From Pacificoceanicola sp049803835 (GTDB taxonomy: Bacteria > Pseudomonadota > Alphaproteobacteria > Rhodobacterales > Rhodobacteraceae): 64,000 nucleotides of DNA. The number at the start of each line of letters is the position of its first letter. Within the stretch, counting starts at the first letter, position 1. The position numbers were made by a program, and so were the translations under genes. The DNA is taken from positions 189,503 through 253,502 of the forward strand of contig NZ_JBNAGK010000010.1 of the NCBI RefSeq assembly GCF_049803835.1, written 5' to 3'. The notes beneath the pieces were generated by a model that saw nothing but the letters and a program-made list of their open reading frames with translations, did not search any database and was not told where the DNA came from. Shown one piece after another: positions 9,240-17,369 of this stretch.

Positions 9240-10301
9240 ATGACCGACGACCGTTTTGACCGCGACGCGCTGAAGGGCCTCGCATCCTCCCTGCTGTCCC
9301 GCGGCGGGCTTGCCCCGGAGATGGCGGAGGTCGTGGCCGAGTTCCTCGTCCAGACCGACGAGCTGGGGGTGACGACGCACGGGCTGTCGATGGTGCCCTA
9401 CTATCTGCCGGAGTTGAAGTCGCGAAACATGACCGCGTCCGGCGCGCATGAGGTCGTCCGCGACAACAGGGTCACGATGGTCTGGGACGGCAATTACCTG
9501 CCCGGACACTGGCTGATGAAGCAGGCCATAGACACATGCGTGGAGCGGGCGGGCGAATTCGGCATGGCGGCGCTGGCGATCCGGAGGAGCCACCACATCG
9601 GCTGCCTGTCGACCCTGACCCGCCGCGCCGCCGACAAGGGCTTTGTCTGTTATATCGCCACTTCCGACCCCTCCGGTCAGTGGGTTGCTCCATATGGCGG
9701 CACCGAGCCGTTGCTGACGCCCAACCCCTGGGCCATCGGCTATCCCGGCGACGGGCACCCGGTGCTGATCGACACCTGTGCCTCGATCACGACGGTGTCC
9801 AAGGTGCGCGAGCACATCAACACGGGGACCCGGTTCGCGCATCCGTGGATGCTCGATGCGAACGGGCAGGCGACGACCGATCCCACCGTGGTGAACGCCA
9901 CCCCGAAAGGCTCGATCCTGCCGGTGGGCGGGGTGGATCACGGCCACAAGGGCTTTGCCATGGGGCTGATGGTGGAGATGCTGACGCAGGCACTCTCCGG
10001 GCAGGGCCGGGCGGATGCGCCGACGCGCTGGGGCGGCAACGTCTTCGTGCAGGTCATGGACCCGGACGCTTTCGGCGGACGGGAGGATTTCCTGCGGCAG
10101 GTCGGCACGCTGAATGCCGCCTGCCGGGCCAACCGGCCGATCCCGGGCGGCGGCGCGGTGCGCATCCCGGGAGACCGGGCGTTCGAGGCCGCGGTGCGCA
10201 GCCGCTCGGCGGGCGTGCGCATGCCGGGTGAGGTCTGGACCCGGGTTGCCGCCTGCGCTGCGGAACTCGGCGTATCCCTTCCGGAGCCTGTTGCGGGATA
10301 A
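9240..10301 (+). CDS. Ldh2/malate-lactate dehydrogenase-family oxidoreductase
   Basis: A 353-residue NAD(P)-dependent enzyme of the Ldh2 family (malate, ureidoglycolate, delta-1-piperideine-2-carboxylate and 2,3-diketo-L-gulonate reductases). Features are THGLSMVPYYL near residue 42, the catalytic-histidine strand RRSHHIGCLS near residue 116, and GHKGFAMGLMVEML near residue 237. It begins 3 bases after dctM. In E. coli the yia locus a related enzyme (YiaK) also lies with a TRAP transporter, so reduction or oxidation of an imported keto- or hydroxy-sugar acid is a reasonable inference. Confidence 0.8.
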   Translation: MTDDRFDRDALKGLASSLLSRGGLAPEMAEVVAEFLVQTDELGVTTHGLSMVPYYLPELKSRNMTASGAHEVVRDNRVTMVWDGNYLPGHWLMKQAIDTCVERAGEFGMAALAIRRSHHIGCLSTLTRRAADKGFVCYIATSDPSGQWVAPYGGTEPLLTPNPWAIGYPGDGHPVLIDTCASITTVSKVREHINTGTRFAHPWMLDANGQATTDPTVVNATPKGSILPVGGVDHGHKGFAMGLMVEMLTQALSGQGRADAPTRWGGNVFVQVMDPDAFGGREDFLRQVGTLNAACRANRPIPGGGAVRIPGDRAFEAAVRSRSAGVRMPGEVWTRVAACAAELGVSLPEPVAG

Positions 10302-10378
10302 GCCAGGGGTTGCGTCCGGGTGGCGCGCAACCGAAGGTGGGGCAGCCTTGTTCCCTGTCCGATTGCGCAGCTTCGCCC

Positions 10379-11611
10379 GTGACCCAAGCCGACCCCATCC
10401 AGGACGTGTTCCGCCGCGAGAACCGCCGGGTCTTTGCCACGCTGGTCCGGCTACTCGGTGATTTCGACCTGGCCGAGGAAGCCCTGCAAAGCGCCTTCCT
10501 CGCCGCTGCGGAACGCTGGCCGAGGGAGGGCACCCCGGGCAATCCGGTGGCCTGGCTGGTCTCTGCCGGGCGGTTCCGGGCCATCGACCATCTGCGGCGA
10601 CAGAAGCGCATGGCGCCATGGTCCGCCGAGGCAGAGGCGACGGCCGAAATGCCCGATGCCGGGCCTGACGAGAACATCGAGACGGTCGAGGACGACCGCT
10701 TGCGTCTGATCTTCACCTGCTGCCACCCGAGCCTGTCCGAAGAGGCCGCCGTCGCGTTGACGCTTCGAGAGATTTGCGGGCTGTCGACCGAAGCCATCGC
10801 CCGCGCCTTCCTGATCGCGCCGACCACGCTGGCGCAGCGCATCGTCCGGGCCAAGGCGAAGATCCGCGATGCGGGCATTCCATACGAGGTGCCGGAGAAG
10901 GACCAGCTGCCCGGACGGCTCGGGCGGGTGCTGCGGGTGGTCTATCTGGTGTTCAACGAGGGCCATCTGGCCTCGCAGGGGGAGGACCTGCTCCGTTCCG
11001 ACCTGACCTGCGAAGCGATCCGTCTGGCGCGGCTTCTGGCGGAGCTGATGCCCGAACCGGAGGTGCTCGGCCTGCTGGCGCTCGTCCTCCTGCACAACGC
11101 CCGCCGGGCGGCGCGGGTGACGGCGGCGGGCGATCTGATCCCGCTGGAGGATCAGGACCGCAGCCTTTGGGATCATGCCGCCATCGCGGAGGGCGCGGCG
11201 CTGGTGCGACGGTCTCTGCAAACCGGGCGCGTCGGCCCCTACGCGGTTCAGGCGGCGATTGCAGCGTTGCATGGCGAGGCGGAGAGCGCGAAAGCCACGG
11301 ACTGGGCGGAGATTGCCGGGCTCTACGATGTGCTGTTGAGGATCGAGCCTTCGCCAGTGATTGCGCTGAACCGCGCGGTTGCGGTGGCGATGCGCGACGG
11401 GCCGGACGCCGGGCTCTCCCTGTTGGAGCCGCTGCTCGCGTCGGATCGGCTTGGTGGCTATCACCTCGCCCATGCGGCGCAGGCGGACCTGCTCAGGCGG
11501 GCGGGGCGGTTCGGGGAGGCACGCAGCGCCTATGAAACCGCGATTGCCCTGACGCGGCAGGAGCCGGAACGCCGGTTCCTGCAGGCGCGCCTGGCAGAGA
11601 TCGACGGCTGA
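10379..11611 (+). CDS. RNA polymerase ECF sigma factor, ECF42-like
   Basis: A 410-residue sigma factor. Region 2 includes DLAEEALQSAF and PVAWLVSAGRFRAIDHLRR. Region 4 includes LTLREICGLSTEAIARAFLI and the recognition segment TTLAQRIVRAKAKI. A long C-terminal extension of about 230 residues with TPR-like helices follows, the hallmark of ECF42. A GTG start at 10379 is preferred; an in-frame ATG at 10310 would add 23 unrelated residues and lies in a hairpin (10308-10332). Members of this group sit beside DGPF/YCII proteins, as here, and no anti-sigma factor gene is present. The C-terminal domain probably controls activity. Confidence 0.87.
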   Translation: MTQADPIQDVFRRENRRVFATLVRLLGDFDLAEEALQSAFLAAAERWPREGTPGNPVAWLVSAGRFRAIDHLRRQKRMAPWSAEAEATAEMPDAGPDENIETVEDDRLRLIFTCCHPSLSEEAAVALTLREICGLSTEAIARAFLIAPTTLAQRIVRAKAKIRDAGIPYEVPEKDQLPGRLGRVLRVVYLVFNEGHLASQGEDLLRSDLTCEAIRLARLLAELMPEPEVLGLLALVLLHNARRAARVTAAGDLIPLEDQDRSLWDHAAIAEGAALVRRSLQTGRVGPYAVQAAIAALHGEAESAKATDWAEIAGLYDVLLRIEPSPVIALNRAVAVAMRDGPDAGLSLLEPLLASDRLGGYHLAHAAQADLLRRAGRFGEARSAYETAIALTRQEPERRFLQARLAEIDG

Positions 11612-11632
11612 CGAAAAAAAAATTCGCCGCGC

Positions 11633-11659
11633 TGTCGATTCCGGCCGATCCCGTTCGAC
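11633..11659 (+). promoter_or_regulatory. Candidate ECF42-dependent promoter for the YCII operon
   Basis: TGTCGA at 11633-11638 is followed by a 17-base spacer and CGAC at 11656-11659, about 60 bases upstream of the YCII start. From memory, ECF42 promoters carry TGTCGA at -35 and a CGA/TC-type -10, so this is a good match in the expected place. An A9 run at 11614-11622 just upstream may act as an UP-like element. Confidence 0.55.
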
Positions 11660-11721
11660 TACTCATCAGACAAGCCATGAAGACCGGCCATCCTGCCGGT
11701 CAGGAGCCAAGGAGACGCGCC

Positions 11722-12066
11722 ATGAAATACCTTTGCCTCGTGTACCTCGACCGCGAGAACTGGAGCGCCTGCGCCGATCCGGTCTGCGCGGATTACGCGC
11801 AGCATCTGGTGGACTCGCAGGTCATGCTCGCCGCCGAACCGTTGCACCCGGTCGAGACCGCCACCACCGTCCGCGTCCGCAACGGCCAGACGCAGCTCTA
11901 TGACGGCCCGTTCGCCGAAACCAAGGAACTGCTCGCCGGGTTCTACCTCGTCGAGGCCCGCGACCTGAACGAGGCCATCCGCATCGCCGAGGGCATTCCC
12001 CCGGCGAAATACGGCAGCATCGAGGTCCGGCCCGTGCGGCAACTGGACCTTGGCTTGCCCGCCTGA
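11722..12066 (+). CDS. YCII-related DGPF-domain protein
   Basis: A 114-residue protein with MKYLCLVY at the start and LYDGPFAETKE at residues 56-66, the defining DGPF motif. It belongs to the YCII-related dimeric alpha-beta barrel family, the conserved genomic partner of ECF42 sigma factors. The biochemical role is unknown. The start is fixed by AAGGAG nine bases upstream; a longer reading from 11677 has no ribosome site. It is the first gene of a five-gene run of small proteins. Confidence 0.87.
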   Translation: MKYLCLVYLDRENWSACADPVCADYAQHLVDSQVMLAAEPLHPVETATTVRVRNGQTQLYDGPFAETKELLAGFYLVEARDLNEAIRIAEGIPPAKYGSIEVRPVRQLDLGLPA

Positions 12067-12090
12067 CCGCAATCAAGGGAGGATATCACG

Positions 12091-12534
12091 ATGCCCAGCA
12101 CCATCCGCTTGCACCGCGTCTTTGCAACGACACCGCTGAAACTCTACCGCGCCTTTCTCGAACCCGACGCATTGGCCAAATGGTTGCCACCGGATGGGTT
12201 CACCTGCACGGTGCACAGCCTTGACGCCACCGTCGGAGGCGGCTTCAGGATGAGTTTCCGCAATTTCACCACGGGAAACAGCCATTCCTTTGGCGGCACC
12301 TATCGGGACCTGATCCCGGATCAGCGCCTCGTCTACACCGACAGCTTCGACGACCCGAACCTGCCCGGTGAAATGACGGTCACGGTGACGCTCAGGCCAG
12401 TGTCCTGCGGCACCGACATCAGCATCGTGCAGGAGGGCGTGCCCGACGTGATCCCGGAGGAGGGCTGTTATCTCGGCTGGCAGCAGTCGCTGACCAACCT
12501 CGCCCGCCTCGTCGAACCGGACATCAGGGAGTAA
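12091..12534 (+). CDS. SRPBCC (AHSA1-like) protein
   Basis: A 147-residue START/Bet v1-fold protein of the Activator of Hsp90 ATPase homologue 1-like group. It shows HRVFATTPLKLYRAFLEPDALAKWLPP at the start (the usual helix-grip entry), GGTYRDLIPDQRLVYTDSF in the middle, and a C-terminal helix with GCYLGWQQSLTNLARL. These proteins bind hydrophobic ligands; the function here is unknown. Ribosome site GGGAGGA lies upstream. Spacing to the neighbours is 24 and 5 bases, so it belongs to the sigma-factor-linked operon. Confidence 0.85.
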   Translation: MPSTIRLHRVFATTPLKLYRAFLEPDALAKWLPPDGFTCTVHSLDATVGGGFRMSFRNFTTGNSHSFGGTYRDLIPDQRLVYTDSFDDPNLPGEMTVTVTLRPVSCGTDISIVQEGVPDVIPEEGCYLGWQQSLTNLARLVEPDIRE

Positions 12535-12539
12535 CCCAC

Positions 12540-12962
12540 ATGTACAGCACAATCGCCATCCTCCTCGCCCGCCTGATCTTTGCCGCGATGTTCGCCATGG
12601 CGGCGACGTTCAAGTTCCTCGGCATGGGCACGACGGCGGAATACATCGCCGGCGCGGGCTTTCCCGTCCCGCTGCTGCTCGCCTGGGCTGCCGCGTTCTT
12701 CGAGGTCGGACTGGTCCTTGCCTTCCTGACCGGCGCCTTCTTCCGCGAGGCGGCGCTTGCGGCGGGGGTCTACGTGATCTTCCTCGCCTTCGCCTTCCAT
12801 GGCCCGTCGCACTGGGAGGGGAGCGAGGCCGAGTTCGGCTTCTTCGTCGATCATTTCACCTTCTTCGCCGGGCTTCTCGTCGCCTCGGTGCACGGACCGG
12901 GGCGAAGGCTCGCGCTGGACTGGTCGCTGTTTCCGCTGCCCCGCGTCGCGGCAGCTGTTTGA
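12540..12962 (+). CDS. DoxX-family membrane protein
   Basis: A 140-residue protein with four hydrophobic segments and the DoxX-type N-terminus (ARLIFAAMFAMAATFKFLG, then PLLLAWAAAFFEVG). DoxX-family proteins are small inner-membrane proteins often encoded with redox or detoxification genes; no fixed activity is known. It starts 5 bases after the SRPBCC stop. Confidence 0.82.
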   Translation: MYSTIAILLARLIFAAMFAMAATFKFLGMGTTAEYIAGAGFPVPLLLAWAAAFFEVGLVLAFLTGAFFREAALAAGVYVIFLAFAFHGPSHWEGSEAEFGFFVDHFTFFAGLLVASVHGPGRRLALDWSLFPLPRVAAAV

Positions 12963-12992
12963 ATTCTCACCAGAAACCCAAGGAGATCATCC

Positions 12993-13415
12993 ATGGAACC
13001 GACCCTTTACCTCTACTTCAACGGCGATTGCTTCGAGGCGATGAGCTTTTACGAAAAGACCCTCGGCGGCGAGATCATGGGCGTCTTTCGCAACGCCGAT
13101 GCACCGAGCGCCGATGACCGGATGCCCGGTGGCGATCACCTCGTGATGAACATGGCCATGCGGCTGGGGCACACGATGATCATGGCATCGGACTCGCCGG
13201 ATTCGTGGTATTCCAAGCCGCAGGGCTTCTCGATCTCGCTCGCGCCCAAATCCGTCGAGGACTTCGACAGGCTGTTCGACGCGCTCGCCGAGAACGCGCA
13301 GGCGGTGACCATGCCGCCGGGCGAGACTTTCTGGGCCGAGCGTTTCGCAATGTTCAAGGACCGGTTCGGCACGCCCTTCATGCTGAACTACGAAGGCAAC
13401 CGGGCGCAATCCTGA
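12993..13415 (+). CDS. VOC-family protein, PhnB-like
   Basis: A 140-residue glyoxalase/dioxygenase-fold (VOC) protein of the PhnB-like group. It has LYFNGDCFEAMSFYEKTLGG at the start, DDRMPGGDHLVMNMAM with the possible metal-site histidine, and WAERFAMFKDRFGTPFMLNY near the end. Ribosome site AAGGAGA lies upstream. It is the fourth of five small genes behind the ECF42 factor. Catalytic activity is unproven for most PhnB-like proteins. Confidence 0.85.
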   Translation: MEPTLYLYFNGDCFEAMSFYEKTLGGEIMGVFRNADAPSADDRMPGGDHLVMNMAMRLGHTMIMASDSPDSWYSKPQGFSISLAPKSVEDFDRLFDALAENAQAVTMPPGETFWAERFAMFKDRFGTPFMLNYEGNRAQS

Positions 13416-13442
13416 GCGCCACATTCACTGAAAGGCACGATC

Positions 13443-13922
13443 ATGTCAGCCCCGAAAAACACCATCTGCCTCTGGTTCGAAAAGGACGCAGAGGCCGCCG
13501 CGCGGTTCTATGCCACGGTTTTCCCCGACAGCGCCGTTACGGCGGTCAACAAGGCGCCCAGCGATTACCCCGGACACAAGGCAGGCGATGTGGTGACCGT
13601 CCTGTTCACAGTATGCGGCATCCCCTGCATCGGCCTGAACGGCGGGCCCGCGTTTCCGCAAAGCGAGTCTTTCTCCTTCCAGATCGCCACGGACGATCAA
13701 GAGGAAACCGACCGCTATTGGAACGCCATCGTCGGCAATGGCGGCGCGGAGAGCGCCTGCGGATGGTGCAAGGACCGCTGGGGCGTGTCGTGGCAGATCA
13801 CGCCACGCGTCCTGACCGATGCCATCGCCGCCGGGGGCAACCCGGCCAAACGCGCCTTCGACGCGATGATGGAGATGGGCAAGATCGACGTCGCCGCGAT
13901 CGAGGCCGCGGTCCGGGGGTGA
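13443..13922 (+). CDS. VOC-family protein, 3-dmu-9_3-mt type
   Basis: A 159-residue VOC protein of the group misnamed 3-demethylubiquinone-9 3-methyltransferase. It has LWFEKDAEAAARFYATVFP at the start and CGWCKDRWGVSWQITPR near residues 100-116, the family signature. No methyltransferase motif is present, so that older name should not be used. It closes the ECF42-linked operon, 27 bases after the PhnB-like gene. Confidence 0.85.
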   Translation: MSAPKNTICLWFEKDAEAAARFYATVFPDSAVTAVNKAPSDYPGHKAGDVVTVLFTVCGIPCIGLNGGPAFPQSESFSFQIATDDQEETDRYWNAIVGNGGAESACGWCKDRWGVSWQITPRVLTDAIAAGGNPAKRAFDAMMEMGKIDVAAIEAAVRG

Positions 13923-14091
13923 TTTCAGGCGCCAGTGCGACAAGGGCCTGGCGCCTTCCCTGGCCGAAAGCCCTCCGATCCGCGCAATCGCAGGCGGACC
14001 GCTGGGCACGTCGAATCCCGCGCTCACCTTGCAAGCTCCGACGGAGCGGGCCCGGCAAGCGCGTATTCAGGAACTCCGGCGGAGACGCGGT

Positions 14092-14859
14092 TTATTGCAG
14101 GTCGGACCAGGTCCGGAAATCCGGCTGAACGGTCAGCGTCCGATATCCGAAGCGGGTGACGAATTTCATATGCGTCGAGGGATGGTTGGTGCGAATGTAG
14201 CTGTGAATCAGCTCAAGATATTTTGCGTGATAGGAATAGGAGCACAGCAGCAACTTGTTGCAGGTGACGGCCAGCGGGATGAACGGGAAGTCCCGCAAGA
14301 TGTACATGCGCGCCACGGCTTCCTGGACGCCGGGCCAGTTGGGATTGGCGTAGTCGTCCACTGCGATCAGCCCGTCATTGGCGGTCACCTTCATCGCGAA
14401 TTCGATGTCGTTCACCGTATGAACGACCTCGTGACAGCCATCGACGCTGAAGAACTTGCACAGACCGTTTTCCGCAACGAACTGGTCTGCTTCGCGGGTG
14501 CGGAGCGTCAGGGAATCGGCTTTCACATAGGTGACGTTGTCGCGCCCGATGCCGTGTCCGTCGAGATTGTTGCGCACGACTTCCAGCTTGCCGACCCCAG
14601 CGCCGTCCAGATTGAACTCCTGCATGTCGAACAGGTCGATGGCTGCGGCCTTGTTGTCCGGCCCGGTGCCGAAGGTCTTGCACAGGCCAATGAGGAACTT
14701 GCCTTCGAACACACCGATTTCCGCGACCGGACCGTCGCCGATGGCCTTGTAAACCGGCCAGATGGTCTGCCACAGCTGCGGAACACACCACCCCTTGACG
14801 TCGTGAATACCCTTGCTGAGATAGGCGTTCAAAGCGTCTTTTCGTATGTCTGTGGTCAT
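14092..14859 (-). CDS. Class I SAM-dependent methyltransferase
   Basis: A 255-residue protein with an AEIGVFEGKFLIGL motif I near residue 46, an AAIDLFDMQ motif II, and a later acidic GLIAVDDYANP strand. It resembles Methyltransf_24-type enzymes seen in surface-polysaccharide and sulfation contexts. The start at 14859 is chosen because GGAAGGGAG lies just upstream; a 16-residue longer version is unsupported. It sits downstream of and in the same direction as Sat/CysC but beyond that gene's terminator. The substrate is unknown. Confidence 0.7.
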   Translation of the reverse strand: MTTDIRKDALNAYLSKGIHDVKGWCVPQLWQTIWPVYKAIGDGPVAEIGVFEGKFLIGLCKTFGTGPDNKAAAIDLFDMQEFNLDGAGVGKLEVVRNNLDGHGIGRDNVTYVKADSLTLRTREADQFVAENGLCKFFSVDGCHEVVHTVNDIEFAMKVTANDGLIAVDDYANPNWPGVQEAVARMYILRDFPFIPLAVTCNKLLLCSYSYHAKYLELIHSYIRTNHPSTHMKFVTRFGYRTLTVQPDFRTWSDLQ

Positions 14860-15041
14860 TGTTGCGGATCTCCCTTCCTTGATAACCTGGCACTCTCTCC
14901 TCGGCACCTGTCCTGACGCTAACGGACCATGTCCGACGTCACCAGAAAAATTGAATTGAAACTTTTGTTATGGAACGCTTTTCCCGCGGATATGCCCGTC
15001 GTGGATGGCCAAGACGCGCCATTTCCGTGATCTGGCTCCAA

Positions 15042-15070
15042 TGCAAAAAGCCCCGCCGAAGCGGGGCTTT
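15042..15070 (-). terminator. Rho-independent terminator of the Sat/CysC gene
   Basis: A perfect 10-base stem (15047-15056 with 15061-15070, loop CGAA) is followed on the minus strand by five T residues. It lies 22 bases past the Sat/CysC stop codon. Confidence 0.88.
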
Positions 15071-15091
15071 GCAATTTTGGTGGGTGACCGC

Positions 15092-17170
15092 TTATTGCGC
15101 GGCGATCAGGCCGAGGCTTTCGAGCTTGAGGATTACCTGGTGGGCGCAGTTGTCGACGTCCACGTTCTCCGTCTCGACGCGCAGTTCCGGGTTGGCCGGG
15201 ACGTCGTAGGGGTCGGAGATACCGGTGAATTCCTTGATCTTGCCTTCCCGGGCCAGCTTGTACAGGCCTTTGCGGTCGCGGCGCTCGCATTCCTCGATGG
15301 AGGTCGCGACGTGCACCTCGATGAAGGCGCCGAAGGCTTCGATGTCTTCACGCACCGCCCGGCGGGTGGTCGCATAGGGCGCGATGGGCGCACAGATGGC
15401 GATGCCGCCGTTCTTGGTGATCTCAGAGGCCACGTAGCCGATGCGGCGGATGTTGAGGTCACGGTGCTCCTTGGAGAAGCCCAGCTCGGAGGACAAGTTC
15501 TTGCGGACGATGTCGCCATCGAGCAGCGTCACCGGGCGGCCGCCCATCTCCATCAGCTTGACCATGAGCGCGTTGGCGATGGTCGACTTGCCGGAGCCGG
15601 AGAAGCCGGTGAAGAACACGGTGAAGCCCTGCTGCGAGCGCGGCGGCTTGGTGCGGCGGAGTTCGCGGACCACCTCGGGGAAGGAGAACCACTCGGGGAT
15701 CTCGAGACCTTCCTGAAGACGGCGGCGCAGTTCGGTGCCGGAGATGTTCAGGATGGTGACGTTGTCCTTGTCGGCGATCTCGTCGGCGGGCTCGTACTGG
15801 GCGCGCTCCTGGACGTAGACCATGTGCTTGAAGTCCACCATTTCGCAGCCGATTTCCGACTGGTACTCGCGGTAGAGATCCTGCGCGTCATAGGGGCCGT
15901 AGAAATCCTCGCCGGCGGAGTTCTTGCCGGGGCCGGCGTGGTCGCGGCCAACGATGAAGTGGGTGCAGCCGTGGTTCGCGCGGATCAGGCCGTGCCAGAC
16001 CGCCTCGCGCGGGCCTGCCATGCGCATGGCGAGGTTCAGCAGCGACATGGTCGTGGTGGACTGCGGGTACTTGTCGAGAACCGCCTCGTAGCAGCGCACG
16101 CGGGTGAAATGATCGACGTCGCCCGGCTTGGTCATGCCGACGACCGGGTGGATGAGCAGGTTCGCCTGCGCTTCCTTGGCGGCGCGGAAGGTCAGTTCCT
16201 GGTGCGCGCGGTGCAGCGGGTTGCGGGTCTGGAAGGCGACGACCTTGCGCCAGCCGAGCTTGCGGAAGTAGGCGCGCAGCTCGTTAGGCGTGTCGCGGCG
16301 GCCGCGGAAGTCATAGTGCACCGGCTGCTGGATGCCGGTGACGGGACCACCGAGGTAGATCTTGCCAGCCTGGTTGTGCAGGTAGTTCACCGCCGGGTGG
16401 GCGCTGTCGTCCGCGCCAAAGACCTTCGCGGCCTCGTTCGCCTTGTTCGGTTCCCACTTGTCGGTGACGGTCATGGTCGCCAGGATCACGCCTTCCTGGT
16501 CGCGCAGGGCGATGTCCTGACCGACTTCGATGGACTCGGCGAATTTCTCCGAGACGTCGAGGGTGATCGGCATCGGCCAGAGGGTGCCATCGGCAAGGCG
16601 CATGTTCTCGACGACGCCGTTGTAATCCTCTTCGGAGAGGAATCCCTTGAGCGGGTTGAAGCCGCCGTTCATCAGCAGTTCGAGATCGCAGATCTGGCGC
16701 GGGGTCAGGTCGTGCGAGGTAAGCTCACCGGCTTCGACCTTGAGTTTCTGGGCGGAATCGTACGAGACGTACAGCTCCGGAATCGGGGCGAGGTTGTTCT
16801 GCATCAGGCTGCTCCTGTACTTCAGAGGTGTAAGGTCGCTCACCGAGCCCGTGAGTTCGGTAAAGAGAGCGGTGTATTCGGCGAATTTGCGGGCGAGGAA
16901 GGCGTCGATCAGACGGTCCTTCTCGGCCCTGCCTGCGGGCGTCAGCGCATAGGCAAAGCGCTGGCGGCGGTCGGGACCGGTGCGCTCGTCGATCTTCACG
17001 AGACCGGCGGCGGTGGCGGTGCGAAGCTGGGTGTTGAGTTTGCCAAGGGAGACCTTGAGAGCTTCGGCAATGCTGCGCTGGCTCGCCTCCGGCGTCCGTT
17101 CGAGCTGACGCAGCAGCACGAACAGCTGGTCCTCGTCGAGAGGCGTGGGTTTTGCCGAATGCGCGTTCAT
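15092..17170 (-). CDS. Winged helix fused in frame to sulfate adenylyltransferase/APS kinase
   Basis: A 692-residue reading frame. Residues 1-113 look like a MarR-type EPS-associated winged helix (LDEDQLFVLLRQLERTPEAS, SQRSIAEALKVSLGKLN). From Met123 it is a normal bifunctional Sat/CysC: sulfurylase motif QTRNPLHRAHQ at 314-324, GRDHAGPG, then the APS kinase P-loop GFSGSGKST. Sat makes APS from sulfate and ATP; CysC makes PAPS for sulfation or assimilation. No stop separates the parts. AGGAGC lies 5-10 bases before the ATG at 16804, so a 570-residue Sat/CysC may start there (15092-16804) while the upstream ORF encodes the regulator. Both readings are possible. Confidence 0.88.
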   Translation of the reverse strand: MNAHSAKPTPLDEDQLFVLLRQLERTPEASQRSIAEALKVSLGKLNTQLRTATAAGLVKIDERTGPDRRQRFAYALTPAGRAEKDRLIDAFLARKFAEYTALFTELTGSVSDLTPLKYRSSLMQNNLAPIPELYVSYDSAQKLKVEAGELTSHDLTPRQICDLELLMNGGFNPLKGFLSEEDYNGVVENMRLADGTLWPMPITLDVSEKFAESIEVGQDIALRDQEGVILATMTVTDKWEPNKANEAAKVFGADDSAHPAVNYLHNQAGKIYLGGPVTGIQQPVHYDFRGRRDTPNELRAYFRKLGWRKVVAFQTRNPLHRAHQELTFRAAKEAQANLLIHPVVGMTKPGDVDHFTRVRCYEAVLDKYPQSTTTMSLLNLAMRMAGPREAVWHGLIRANHGCTHFIVGRDHAGPGKNSAGEDFYGPYDAQDLYREYQSEIGCEMVDFKHMVYVQERAQYEPADEIADKDNVTILNISGTELRRRLQEGLEIPEWFSFPEVVRELRRTKPPRSQQGFTVFFTGFSGSGKSTIANALMVKLMEMGGRPVTLLDGDIVRKNLSSELGFSKEHRDLNIRRIGYVASEITKNGGIAICAPIAPYATTRRAVREDIEAFGAFIEVHVATSIEECERRDRKGLYKLAREGKIKEFTGISDPYDVPANPELRVETENVDVDNCAHQVILKLESLGLIAAQ

Positions 17171-17195
17171 GGCGGTAACAGGCGACTCAAAGTGT

Positions 17196-17209
17196 GTTCA
17201 ACGCTGAAC
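17196..17209. promoter_or_regulatory. Inverted repeat upstream of the HTH-Sat/CysC gene
   Basis: GTTCA-ACGC-TGAAC is a perfect 5-base inverted repeat 26 bases upstream of the ATG at 17170. Its place fits an operator for the winged-helix part encoded by the same gene. Only position and symmetry support this. Confidence 0.4.
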
Positions 17210-17369
17210 GCATGCCATCCTTTGTCTTCGGGCGAAACCCCGGAAATCACCCTTTGGCGGCTTGTTGCCGAATTGCTGCTTTGCAGTGGCCGCATGGCAA
17301 AAGGGGCGGGAGGGTTGCCGAAAAAGCGTTTTCCGGCGATGATGCGATATGTTTTCAAGAGGATTTGGC

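Noticed and set aside
13443..13922. Reading the last VOC gene as a ubiquinone methyltransferase
   Set aside because: There is no SAM-binding motif; the sequence is a glyoxalase-fold protein.
13923..14091. Gap with GCTCCGA-CGGAGC hairpin, possibly a terminator
   Set aside because: No T run follows on either strand, so it is noted but not called.
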